DNA of 64,000 nucleotides from Flavobacterium aeripolare (GTDB lineage Bacteria; Bacteroidota; Bacteroidia; Flavobacteriales; Flavobacteriaceae), in contig NZ_JABSNL010000002.1 of assembly GCF_013294025.1 (NCBI RefSeq), positions 186,001-250,000 on the forward strand, given 5' to 3'. Positions within the stretch are counted from its first letter, which is position 1. Each line of letters begins with the position of its first letter. Of the stretch, positions 32,615 through 40,598 are shown piece by piece. The translations under genes and the position numbers were made by a program. Below the pieces are notes generated by a model. It was not told the origin of the DNA. It made no database searches and worked only from the letters and a program-made list of their open reading frames with translations.

Positions 32615-34189
32615 TTATGCTTTGTTCTCTTTTCTTTTTTTCCAGAAGTACTCTCCAATAAAGAAAGCAGCTAATGCAATTAAGAAATATTTAAAGTACG
32701 ATTGCGGTTGCCCTTCTCCATTAACAGTTGTGAACACGCGATCCCATCGCACTTTTTTCCATCCTTTTCCATTAGTATCCCAGCTCATCCAGATAAATAC
32801 TGGTTTCCCTACAATGTGGTTCTCTGGTACAAATCCCCAATATCTACTATCCTCTGAATTGTGACGGTTGTCACCCATCATCCAGTAATAGTTTTGCTTG
32901 AAAGTATAACTAGTGACTACCTCACCATTAATTCTGATTTCGTTTCCAGTTACGGTCAGGTCATTTTTAGATCCGTCTTCTTTAGGTTCGTAATCAGTTA
33001 TAATTCGCTGGTAATAGGGTAGTGATTTTGTATTCAGTACCACTGTTTTTCCAGCTTGCGGAATGTAAATAGGACCATAATTATCTTGATTCCATTTATT
33101 GTCTTGTGGAAAAACAGCTGCTTCTGGCGCAGTTGCAATTTCTCTAAAAACGCCAGTGATTCCAGGAGTATTCTTCAACTGATCTGCAGATGCTGCAGTA
33201 AGCGCTCTAAAAATCAAAGTATCCTTACGATCGTTGTTTAAGAAGTAAACAGGATCTGTAACGTCCATTTGTTTTAGTAAGTATTCAAAATCTATATTTG
33301 TTTTTCCATCAACGGCTACTTTGTAAGCATATTGAGGTTTTGCACGTTCTGGTAATGCTAATAATTTTCCGTCAATGTACACTAGGCCGTCTTTGATAGA
33401 CAAGCTGTCTCCAGGAACACCTACACATCTTTTAACATAATTTGATTTCTTATCAACAGGTTTGATTACGCCGGGTCTTCCCTTTGGTTCAAAGAAGTAG
33501 TGTACTGTATCAACAGGCCAGTTAAAAACGACAATATCTGTTCGTTTAATATCTTCTACTCCAGGTAATCTAAAGTATGGTAATTCAGGCCATTTTAAGT
33601 ATGATTTTTTCTTTGTACCCGGTATTGAATCGTGCACCATTGGTAAAGCAACTGTAGTCATAGGGACTCTAGCTCCATAATTTACTTTGCTTACAAATAG
33701 AAAATCACCAATTAATAATGACTTTTCTAGCGATGCAGAGGGAATGGTAAATGGTTGTACAAAATAAGTATGCACAAAAGTAGCTACGACAATGGCAAAC
33801 AAAAAGGAGCTAACAGTATCTGCCGTTTTGTTTTGTGGGTGCAAACTTCTATCTGGGATATGCGTTAATGGTTGTGTATAATTGATATAATAGATGTACA
33901 GCCCAAAGGTTACTAATACTAGAAAAGTGTCTAGTGCAGATCTTCTGCCAAAACTACGTATCGTTTCTATCCATACAACTGGAAAAATAATCAAATTGAT
34001 TACCGGAATGAAAAGTAAAAATGTCCACCAAGTAGGTCTGTTAATAATCTTCATTAAAACAATTGCATTGTAAACTGGCACTGCTGCCTCCCAACGTTTT
34101 CTACCTGCTGCTTCATACAATTTCCAAGTACCTAAGAAATGGATTATTTGTACTAGTAAAAAAAACACAAACCATTGATATAGTGTCAT
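32615..34189 (-). CDS. lepB: signal peptidase I with N-terminal membrane domain
   Basis: Cleaves secretory signal peptides at the periplasmic face. The protein is 524 residues against about 180-320 in most bacteria. Residues 1-115 are an extra domain with three to four membrane helices (WWTFLLFIPVINLIIFPVVW). The peptidase begins at about 122. Box B is IPSASLEKSLLIGDFLFV (nucleophile Ser about 153, with Leu where Met is usual), box D is YVKRCVGVPGD (general-base Lys about 253), and box E is GDNRHNSEDSRYWGFVP. About 200 residues are inserted between boxes D and E. A single membrane helix ends the protein (about 500-518). Last gene of the parA-parB-DUF5683-dapB-lepB run. Confidence 0.95.
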   Translation of the reverse strand: MTLYQWFVFFLLVQIIHFLGTWKLYEAAGRKRWEAAVPVYNAIVLMKIINRPTWWTFLLFIPVINLIIFPVVWIETIRSFGRRSALDTFLVLVTFGLYIYYINYTQPLTHIPDRSLHPQNKTADTVSSFLFAIVVATFVHTYFVQPFTIPSASLEKSLLIGDFLFVSKVNYGARVPMTTVALPMVHDSIPGTKKKSYLKWPELPYFRLPGVEDIKRTDIVVFNWPVDTVHYFFEPKGRPGVIKPVDKKSNYVKRCVGVPGDSLSIKDGLVYIDGKLLALPERAKPQYAYKVAVDGKTNIDFEYLLKQMDVTDPVYFLNNDRKDTLIFRALTAASADQLKNTPGITGVFREIATAPEAAVFPQDNKWNQDNYGPIYIPQAGKTVVLNTKSLPYYQRIITDYEPKEDGSKNDLTVTGNEIRINGEVVTSYTFKQNYYWMMGDNRHNSEDSRYWGFVPENHIVGKPVFIWMSWDTNGKGWKKVRWDRVFTTVNGEGQPQSYFKYFLIALAAFFIGEYFWKKRKENKA

Positions 34190-34248
34190 AACTGTTATTT
34201 TTTAATATTAGTATTTCATATTATAACGAACACTAAAATGATATTTTT

Positions 34249-34950
34249 TTATTTTAAATCTAAGACGTCTTTCATGTCAAACACACCTTGCTTCCCAATA
34301 ATCCATTCTGCAGCGATAACTGCTCCTAGAGCAAAGCCTTCACGGTTGTTTGCAGTATGTTTTATTTCGATAGAATCCACCTCTGAGCTATATTCTACAG
34401 TGTGTGTGCCAGGAACGGTTCCTATTCTTTTTGCGTCAATCATGATTTGATTAGCTGTTGGGTTTTCTAAGGTCCAGTCTGTATAAGAACTGTTTTCTAT
34501 AATTCCTTTTGCTAATGATATTGCTGTTCCACTAGGGGCATCCAGTTTTTGGGTGTGATGAATTTCTTCCATCGTTACCTTGTAACTGTCGAGTTTTGCC
34601 ATCATTTTAGCCAAGTAAGCATTGATTTCGAAAAATATATTAACTCCTAAGCTAAAATTAGAACTTGATATAAATGCACCATTTTTCTCAGTACATAGCC
34701 CTACCATCTCATCATAATGTTCTAACCATCCCGTTGTACCAGAGATTACAGGTACATTAGTATTGAAGCAGCTAGAGATATTCTCAACAGCTGCAGATGG
34801 AACGCTAAAGTCAATAGCAACATCGGCATTTTCTAAACCGCTGTAGTCGTTATCTTGATCTTTTTTTAAGACAATTTCGTGTCCTCTTTCTAGTGCAATT
34901 CGTTCAATTACTTGACCCATTTTGCCGTATCCTAAAAGCGCAATTTTCAT
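34249..34950 (-). CDS. dapB: 4-hydroxy-tetrahydrodipicolinate reductase DapB
   Basis: 233 residues; reduces the DapA product in the diaminopimelate and lysine pathway, supplying peptidoglycan. The NAD(P)-binding start is IALLGYGKMGQVIER (about 3-17), then VAIDFSVPSA, VISGTTGW, SSNFSLGVNIFFEI and EIHHTQKLDAPSGTAISLA (about 130-148), which carries the catalytic His and Lys. NREGFALGAVIAAEWI closes the tetramerisation domain. It is shorter than the E. coli enzyme (about 270), as expected for the compact form. Located between DUF5683 and lepB in a minus-strand run. Confidence 0.95.
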   Translation of the reverse strand: MKIALLGYGKMGQVIERIALERGHEIVLKKDQDNDYSGLENADVAIDFSVPSAAVENISSCFNTNVPVISGTTGWLEHYDEMVGLCTEKNGAFISSSNFSLGVNIFFEINAYLAKMMAKLDSYKVTMEEIHHTQKLDAPSGTAISLAKGIIENSSYTDWTLENPTANQIMIDAKRIGTVPGTHTVEYSSEVDSIEIKHTANNREGFALGAVIAAEWIIGKQGVFDMKDVLDLK

Positions 34951-34996
34951 GTGATAATTTATTAGGTAATTTAAATGTAGTAGGAATTGTTCAGTT

Positions 34997-35566
34997 TTAG
35001 AAACTATAATTAACAGTTAGTCCTACGTTTGCCTTAAATGTTACATCGTTAGGATAAATAAGAGGCCTAACGGTAAGATTCTCATCTACATTAAATTGGA
35101 TTAATGCAGCATCAACATTAGCATCGATGATGTTTAAAACGTAGAAACCTAGTGTGATTAAACCAGATAGGTCTCTATTTCTTTGATACACTTTTTGGGC
35201 AGCTATTAGACGGCTATCATCAAGATAGGATAAATCATCATCGCTATACCCTTCTAGTCTTCTCTTGTAAGCATCTCTAAATTGATGGTATTTTTTATTA
35301 CTATCTAAGTAAAAATACAAACTTGTTCCCATAGCACCGTATACTAATGGAATCTTCCAGTATTTCTTATTATATGCCTGACCTAGTCCTGGTAATATGG
35401 CTGAGAAAAATGCCGCTTTTGCAGGAGTTAATGGGTCGATGTTGTTACTTGTAGATTTCAATGTGTCTTTTACAGTCACAACAGGAACAGCTGTACTTGC
35501 CTGAGCAAATACAGCTGTCTTATTTAAAAGAAGAATACAAAATCCTATAAAAAGTAATTTCTTCAC
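34997..35566 (-). CDS. DUF5683 domain protein
   Basis: 189 residues. A signal peptide (1-21) precedes a segment starting PLTPAKAAFFSAILPGLGQAYNKKYWKIP (about 44), a family hallmark, with weakly hydrophobic stretches around 55-75 and 125-145. The C-terminus has RPLIYPNDVTFKANVGLTVNYSF, ending in Phe like outer-membrane proteins. Function unknown. Directly downstream of parB (one base between genes) and upstream of dapB. This order recurs in other Bacteroidetes as I recall, suggesting selection to keep them together. Confidence 0.85.
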   Translation of the reverse strand: MKKLLFIGFCILLLNKTAVFAQASTAVPVVTVKDTLKSTSNNIDPLTPAKAAFFSAILPGLGQAYNKKYWKIPLVYGAMGTSLYFYLDSNKKYHQFRDAYKRRLEGYSDDDLSYLDDSRLIAAQKVYQRNRDLSGLITLGFYVLNIIDANVDAALIQFNVDENLTVRPLIYPNDVTFKANVGLTVNYSF

Positions 35567-36466
35567 TTATTTTTTAATTAGTTCTAGTATCCTTTGATAA
35601 TCTTGTTCAGATTGAAAAGGGATGGTAATTTTACCTTTTCCGTTACCAGCTACCTTTACATCAACTTTGTTTCCAAAATAACTATTGAAGGCATTTTTTT
35701 CGTTTTCTTCGATAATAAACGAAGCAACTTTTGCTTTTTGGGCTGCTTTAGGCTTTAGGCTTTCTTGGTAGCTCTTTACTAGTGCTTCTGTATCACGTAC
35801 CGAAAGATTTTCACTCACAATTTTGTGGTAAATATCTGTTTGCTTGTCTAAATCTTCAACATTGATTATGGCGCGACCATGACCCATGCTTATAAACCCA
35901 TCTCTAATTCCTGTTTGAATAATAGGGTCTAATTTTAAAAGGCGTAGGTAATTAGCAATAGTTGAACGCTTTTTACCCACACGGTCACTTACTTGCTCTT
36001 GTGTTAATTGAATTTCATCCATCAAACGCTGGTATGAAAGTGCAATTTCAATAGGATCTAAGTCATGACGTTGAATATTTTCAACTAACGCCATTACTAG
36101 CGATTCATTGTCGTTTGCGATTCTAATGTATGCAGGTACAGTTGTTAATCCTACTAAAGTTGAGGCACGTAAACGACGCTCTCCTGATATTAATTGAAAT
36201 TTGTTGTATTCTAATTTACGAACAGTGATTGGTTGAATAACTCCTAGCTCCTTAATAGATATTGCTAATTCCTTTAACGAATCTTCGTTGAAATTACTTC
36301 TAGGTTGGAACGGGTTTATTTCAATAGCACTAATTTCAAGCTCAATAATATTCCCTACAACCTTGTCGGCATTTTTATCATTAACTGATTGAATATCATT
36401 TTCAGGATCTTTTAATAATGCTGATAATCCTCTCCCTAAGGCTTGTTTTTTAATTGCTTTTGCCAT
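35567..36466 (-). CDS. parB: chromosome-partitioning protein ParB
   Basis: 299 residues. The N-terminal CTP-binding ParB domain (about 40-135) includes LEISAIEINPFQPRSNF, LKELAISIKELGVIQPITV and the arginine-rich SGERRLRAS. The helix-turn-helix region (about 155-205) has LTQEQVSDRVGKKRSTIANYLRL. A dimerisation tail ends the protein. It binds parS sites and spreads as a CTP clamp, working with ParA, whose gene overlaps nearly (4 bp upstream). I found no convincing parS palindrome in this window. Confidence 0.95.
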   Translation of the reverse strand: MAKAIKKQALGRGLSALLKDPENDIQSVNDKNADKVVGNIIELEISAIEINPFQPRSNFNEDSLKELAISIKELGVIQPITVRKLEYNKFQLISGERRLRASTLVGLTTVPAYIRIANDNESLVMALVENIQRHDLDPIEIALSYQRLMDEIQLTQEQVSDRVGKKRSTIANYLRLLKLDPIIQTGIRDGFISMGHGRAIINVEDLDKQTDIYHKIVSENLSVRDTEALVKSYQESLKPKAAQKAKVASFIIEENEKNAFNSYFGNKVDVKVAGNGKGKITIPFQSEQDYQRILELIKK

Positions 36467-36470
36467 AAAA

Positions 36471-37238
36471 CTATTTGCTGTTTTTCTTTATAATTTCTTG
36501 CGCTAGGTGCAGGTAATTTATTGCTCCTTTACTTGTAGCATCATAATTGATAATACTCTCACCAAAACTAGGAGCTTCACTGAGTTTTACATTACGCTGT
36601 ATAATTGTTTCAAAAACCATGTCGTTAAAATGTTTTTGAACCTCTTCTACCACTTGATTTGATAAGCGTAGTCTTGAATCGTACATTGTTAATAACAACC
36701 CTTCAATATCTAAATCAGGATTATGAATTTTTTGAATGCTTTTAATCGTGTTTAATAATTTTCCTAAACCTTCAAGAGCAAAATACTCGCATTGAATAGG
36801 GATTACCACAGAGTTTGCAGCTGTTAGCGCATTCAATGTTAACAATCCTAGAGAAGGGGCACAATCGATAATGATAAAATCATAATCATCCTTAACGCTT
36901 TCAAGTGCTTTTTTAAGCATGTACTCTCTGTTTTCCTTGTCTACTAATTCTATTTCGATAGCAACAAGGTCAATATGTGCAGGAATAACGTCTACGTTAG
37001 GAGCACTACATTTAATAATAGCCTCTCTTGGAGTATTACTATGTTCAAGGATCTGGTAAGTACCTATTTCGACATTTTCTACATCAATGCCTAATCCTGA
37101 ACTAGCATTTGCTTGAGGGTCAGCATCTATGAGTAATACTTTTTTCTCTAATACGCCTAGGGAAGCAGCTAGATTTACTGATGTTGTAGTCTTTCCTACT
37201 CCTCCTTTTTGATTAGCAATTGCAATGATTTTACCCAT
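36471..37238 (-). CDS. parA: chromosome-partitioning ATPase ParA (Soj)
   Basis: 255-residue deviant Walker A ATPase. IIAIANQKGGVGKTTTSVNLA holds the P-loop with the signature Lys (about 10-18). VLLIDADPQANASSGLG is Walker A', and FIIIDCAPSLGLLTLNAL is Walker B (about 120). The short N-terminus without a helix-turn-helix fits the chromosomal Soj type. It drives origin segregation with ParB. First gene of the leftward run ending at lepB; I found no clear promoter in front. Confidence 0.95.
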   Translation of the reverse strand: MGKIIAIANQKGGVGKTTTSVNLAASLGVLEKKVLLIDADPQANASSGLGIDVENVEIGTYQILEHSNTPREAIIKCSAPNVDVIPAHIDLVAIEIELVDKENREYMLKKALESVKDDYDFIIIDCAPSLGLLTLNALTAANSVVIPIQCEYFALEGLGKLLNTIKSIQKIHNPDLDIEGLLLTMYDSRLRLSNQVVEEVQKHFNDMVFETIIQRNVKLSEAPSFGESIINYDATSKGAINYLHLAQEIIKKNSK

Positions 37239-37625
37239 GTGTTTTTATAAATTTTGAACCGTAAAAATACAATTTATTATGGTTTCTAAAAATCTATTTT
37301 GTTAACATTTGCGAAACGTTGCTTCGATGACTTTTGACAGTCCTATATATAGGTGTAGTTATAAAATCACAGTTCTTATTTAAAGATTTTGAATGACCTA
37401 AGTATTTGTGCTATTATTGATTGAGAGTAATAATATATTTTTTATCGAAAGTAAAACTGCAAACATTCCTTTTTGTTTTTATCGAAAGTAAAAGATAGTA
37501 AGGATGTATATGGGGTAGCGGCGAGCAGTTGAGGTTAATGCTAAGAGTGAAGTTGTTATTGACTCTTAAAAGGAGATAGAATATTCATGCAGTGTTACAC
37601 TAATTTCTAAATTATCATAAAACAA
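37239..37625. other. non-coding region between parA and tRNA-Pro, with an 18-bp direct repeat
   Basis: No plausible ORF. An exact 18-bp sequence, TTTTTATCGAAAGTAAAA, occurs at 37439-37456 and again at 37476-37493, a period of 37 bp. The region should contain the parA promoter nearer 37239, which I could not identify. Confidence 0.5.
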
Positions 37626-37657
37626 AAAAGTCTTTTCAAATAAATGAAAAGACTTTT
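37626..37657 (-). terminator. intrinsic terminator after tRNA-Pro
   Basis: Stem AAGTCTTTTCA / TGAAAAGACTT with a 6-base loop; the minus strand continues in a T-run. It begins directly at the 3' end of the tRNA. Confidence 0.8.
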
Positions 37658-37658
37658 G

Positions 37659-37733
37659 TCGGGGTGGCAGGATTCGAACCTGCGGCCTCCTGCTCCCAAA
37701 GCAGGCGCGATAACCGAGCTACGCTACACCCCG
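37659..37733 (-). tRNA. tRNA-Pro (TGG)
   Basis: The minus strand folds into a standard cloverleaf. The acceptor stem pairs CGGGGTG with CACCCCG, the anticodon arm is CCTGC-TTTGGGA-GCAGG (anticodon TGG), and the T-arm is GCAGG-TTCGAAT-CCTGC. The discriminator base is A, and CCA is not encoded, as is common in Bacteroidetes. Confidence 0.95.
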
Positions 37734-37895
37734 TAATTCGGATGCAAAGATATAACATTTATTTAGTTTTCCAAGCATTCGATAAAAATAGAATGCGATT
37801 ATTTTTAAATAGCTAAAATTGATGTTTTTATGGCAAACAATTTTATTAAAAAAACTACATTTGTACTATTAAATTAGAAATAAAACACATTTATT

Positions 37896-38843
37896 ATGTC
37901 ACATACTATCGAAAAAATAAAATGCCTTATCATAGGTTCAGGTCCTGCAGGGTATACTGCTGCTATTTATGCTGCTAGAGCAAACATGAATCCAGTTTTA
38001 TATCAAGGAATGCAACCAGGTGGACAATTGACAACTACAAACGAAGTTGAAAACTGGCCAGGAAACCCAATTGGGATTACAGGACCAGAAATGATGGTGC
38101 AGTTGCAAGAGCAAGCACAACGTTTTGGTACTGACGTACGTGACGGATGGGCTACTAAAGTAGATTTTAGTGGTGATATTCACAAAGTATGGATTAATGA
38201 TACTATCGAATTGCATTGTGAAACGGTAATTATCTCTACAGGAGCTTCAGCTAAATATTTAGGATTGGCATCTGAGCAACACTACTTGCAAATGGGTGGT
38301 GGAGTTTCTGCTTGTGCTGTTTGCGACGGATTCTTTTATAGAAATCAAGAAGTAGTTATTGTAGGTGCAGGAGATTCTGCTTGTGAAGAAGCACACTATT
38401 TATCTAAACTTTGTAAAAAGGTTACTATGTTAGTGCGTAGCGAAAAATTTAGAGCTTCTAAAATCATGGAAGAACGCGTACGTAAAACAGAAAATATTAC
38501 AATTTTATTAAACCATGATACTCTTAGAGTTTTAGGAGATGAACAAGTGGTAACAGGGGTAGAGGTTTTAAATAAAACTACCGAAGAGACTTATGAGATT
38601 CCAGTAACTGGTTTCTTTGTAGCGATTGGGCATAAACCAAACACAGATATTTTCAAGGATTACATTACACTTGATGAAACAGGTTATATTGTAAGCGTAC
38701 CGGGAACTTCTAAAACAAATGTTGCTGGTGTATTTGTAGCTGGTGATGCTGCAGATCACGTGTATCGTCAAGCAATTACTGCTGCGGGTACAGGTTGTAT
38801 GGCTGCGCTAGATGCAGAAAGATATTTAGCTTCAAAGGAGTAA
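37896..38843 (+). CDS. trxB: thioredoxin-disulfide reductase
   Basis: A 315-residue FAD/NADPH enzyme that reduces thioredoxin. The FAD fold starts at CLIIGSGPAGYTAAIYAARA (about 10-29). The redox pair is CAVCDGFFY (about 141-149), with V in the CxxC where T or A is usual. NADPH-binding VVIVGAGDSACEEA is at about 155-168, and VAGVFVAGDAADHVYRQAITAAGTGCMAA lies at about 275-303. The length is typical. A -7-like TACATTTG is at 37856-37863. A terminator follows. Confidence 0.96.
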   Translation: MSHTIEKIKCLIIGSGPAGYTAAIYAARANMNPVLYQGMQPGGQLTTTNEVENWPGNPIGITGPEMMVQLQEQAQRFGTDVRDGWATKVDFSGDIHKVWINDTIELHCETVIISTGASAKYLGLASEQHYLQMGGGVSACAVCDGFFYRNQEVVIVGAGDSACEEAHYLSKLCKKVTMLVRSEKFRASKIMEERVRKTENITILLNHDTLRVLGDEQVVTGVEVLNKTTEETYEIPVTGFFVAIGHKPNTDIFKDYITLDETGYIVSVPGTSKTNVAGVFVAGDAADHVYRQAITAAGTGCMAALDAERYLASKE

Positions 38844-38866
38844 CCCAATATCTATAATAAATAAAG

Positions 38867-38905
38867 ACAGCCCCATTGATCAACTGATAAATGGGGCTGT
38901 TTTAT
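38867..38905 (+). terminator. intrinsic terminator after trxB
   Basis: Stem ACAGCCCCATT / AATGGGGCTGT followed by TTTTATTAT. It also faces the end of the convergent GIN-domain gene. Confidence 0.85.
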
Positions 38906-38935
38906 TATACTTAAGTGTGCGTTTATTTCTTGATT

Positions 38936-39769
38936 TTACTTAATCTTTTTAAACAATTTAGCTTCTTCGGTTAGATTACGCAAATCTATTTTTGCATTTC
39001 CATAAAGGTCAATCTCTGATTTGTTATAAGCCTCAATTACAACAGATTCTACTGCATTAACAGCAGCTTGCGATGTTCCTTCAGAAAGGATGGTAAGCTT
39101 TTTAATATTCAGTTTGTCAGCAGTTAATTTTGAACCATTGTCAACTCTTATTGTTCCATTTGCTGCATCTCCTTCAATTTTTGCTGAAGCATTTTGATAT
39201 AAATCACAAGTAAGATCCGTTGCTGTTACTAATGCTTTTATCTCGCTGTCTTTACTCATGACAATCTTAGAGTTCATTGCTTTAAGGTTTAATTCAGTAG
39301 TAGATTTATCATCTCCTTCTAGACTAAAATTAGAAACAGTAGCGTTCATAAACATCTTTGATTTATCATAAGTGCGTACATCAAGAGTGTCTACGGTAAT
39401 GCCTTGAATGACATTAATTTCACTCTTTCCTCTTGAGATTATTTTGTTTAATTCACTTGTATAGGTGATGCGAACAATCATTTTCTTGTATCTCGTAACA
39501 TCTTTTGTAGTATGAATATGAAGCGCTTTACCGTTTGAAGTAATTTCGATCACATCTTGTAAGTTATCATCGGCTTCTACCTTAATAGCGGTGTTGTCTC
39601 CAAGTTGCAAATAAACCTCTAAATTGTCGTCTACCTCTAGTAAATTAAAAGCATAACTATTCCTTGTTTCTGTCGTGACTTTGCGGGATCCTTTGATTTT
39701 TTCACTTTTTTGAGCAGATGCTGTAAACGATATGAAGCATAAGAATAGGGCTACTGTAAAATTTTTCAT
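38936..39769 (-). CDS. exported GIN-domain (DUF2807) protein, copy 1
   Basis: Start taken at ATG 39769 (277 residues), where a clean signal peptide begins (MKNFTVALFLCFISFTASAQ). An ATG at 39811 would add 14 unlikely residues. The mature part is a GIN/DUF2807 beta-solenoid: EVDDNLEVYLQLGDNTAIKVEADDNLQDVIEI at the front, then repeated Asn/Ser/Thr-rich strands with 'V-T-x-D' turns. Related to the lipoprotein encoded just upstream, but this copy has no lipobox. Probably secreted or periplasmic. A terminator (39801-39830) separates it from the PadR-PspC cluster. Confidence 0.82.
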   Translation of the reverse strand: MKNFTVALFLCFISFTASAQKSEKIKGSRKVTTETRNSYAFNLLEVDDNLEVYLQLGDNTAIKVEADDNLQDVIEITSNGKALHIHTTKDVTRYKKMIVRITYTSELNKIISRGKSEINVIQGITVDTLDVRTYDKSKMFMNATVSNFSLEGDDKSTTELNLKAMNSKIVMSKDSEIKALVTATDLTCDLYQNASAKIEGDAANGTIRVDNGSKLTADKLNIKKLTILSEGTSQAAVNAVESVVIEAYNKSEIDLYGNAKIDLRNLTEEAKLFKKIK

Positions 39770-39800
39770 GTTTTGATTTAAATTAGAGTTGGTAAAAATA

Positions 39801-39830
39801 TAAAAAACCATCCATGAATTATGGATGATT
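39801..39830 (-). terminator. intrinsic terminator between the two GIN-domain genes
   Basis: Stem CATCCAT / ATGGATG; the minus strand continues in TTTTTTA. It ends the PadR-PspC-GIN transcript, and the second GIN gene begins 32 bp further on. Confidence 0.7.
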
Positions 39831-39855
39831 TCTTAATAAATGAGAAAAGGAGGTC

Positions 39856-40596
39856 TTACTCCTTAGAGATACTTGCTCCAGAGCTCTCTTTTTTCTCAAT
39901 TGTTTTTGGCGTTTTAACATAGGTTATTTCACTTCCGCTTGATGCTCTTGCCTTCAAACTTAAAATTGGGTGTACTTTTATCGAAGCTCCGCTTGATGAT
40001 TTTGCTGTAATTTCGTTTGCTGGTAAATCAGCTGTTTTGATTTCGCTACCACTACTAGCTGTCACCTCAAGAGCAAGTGCTAATCCCTCTAAGTAAATAT
40101 CACTACCACTGGTCGCTTTACATTTTATGTTATCTGCCTCAACTGCTATGTTGATCTCTGCTGCGCTAGAGCTGCTGATGTCTATGTTACTTGCTTTAAT
40201 TGTTTTTGCACTTTTTATCGTTGCAGAAGATGATGCGTGTAAATCTTGAATTAACGGCATTTTTACAAAGACTGTTTTTGCGCTTACGTCCATAAACGAA
40301 CGATCATCAGATTCTATTATCAAAACTCCGTTTTCTACTTTGATTTTAATTTCATCTTGGAGGTTGTCGTCAGCTTCAACTTTTACTTCAAAATTATCAG
40401 CTTGCTCTATGATAACATCAATACTGTTGCTCACATCGATCGAATTAAAATCTTGGTCTATTTGACGGGTCTCTGTGGTAACATTGCCGCTTCCTTTAAC
40501 AGCATTCATATTTACAGAATAGTTGCAGGAGCTTACTAGGAGCGCAGCAAGTGTAACTAGAATAATCTTAGTAATGAGAGTGATAAGTTTTAGCAT
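39856..40596 (-). CDS. GIN-domain (DUF2807) lipoprotein, copy 2
   Basis: 246 residues with a lipoprotein signal ending in LLVSSC (Cys about 24). The rest is a GIN/DUF2807 domain: VKGSGNVTTETRQIDQDFNSIDVS, then EVKVEADDNLQDEIKIKVEN, then Ser/Ala-rich repeats such as ASSSATIKS, SSSSAAEINI, TSGSDIYLEG, SSGSEIKTA, SSGASIKVH, SSGSEIT. The repeat unit of about 20 residues fits a right-handed solenoid. It begins 2 bp after the PspC gene, so the PspC protein and the lipoprotein are made together. Exact role unknown; the genomic link to PspC suggests envelope stress. Confidence 0.85.
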   Translation of the reverse strand: MLKLITLITKIILVTLAALLVSSCNYSVNMNAVKGSGNVTTETRQIDQDFNSIDVSNSIDVIIEQADNFEVKVEADDNLQDEIKIKVENGVLIIESDDRSFMDVSAKTVFVKMPLIQDLHASSSATIKSAKTIKASNIDISSSSAAEINIAVEADNIKCKATSGSDIYLEGLALALEVTASSGSEIKTADLPANEITAKSSSGASIKVHPILSLKARASSGSEITYVKTPKTIEKKESSGASISKE

Positions 40597-40598
40597 AA

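Noticed and set aside
38752..38767. CACGTG core inside trxB as a parS site
   Set aside because: Only about ten of sixteen positions match the parS consensus and the flanks are not symmetric.
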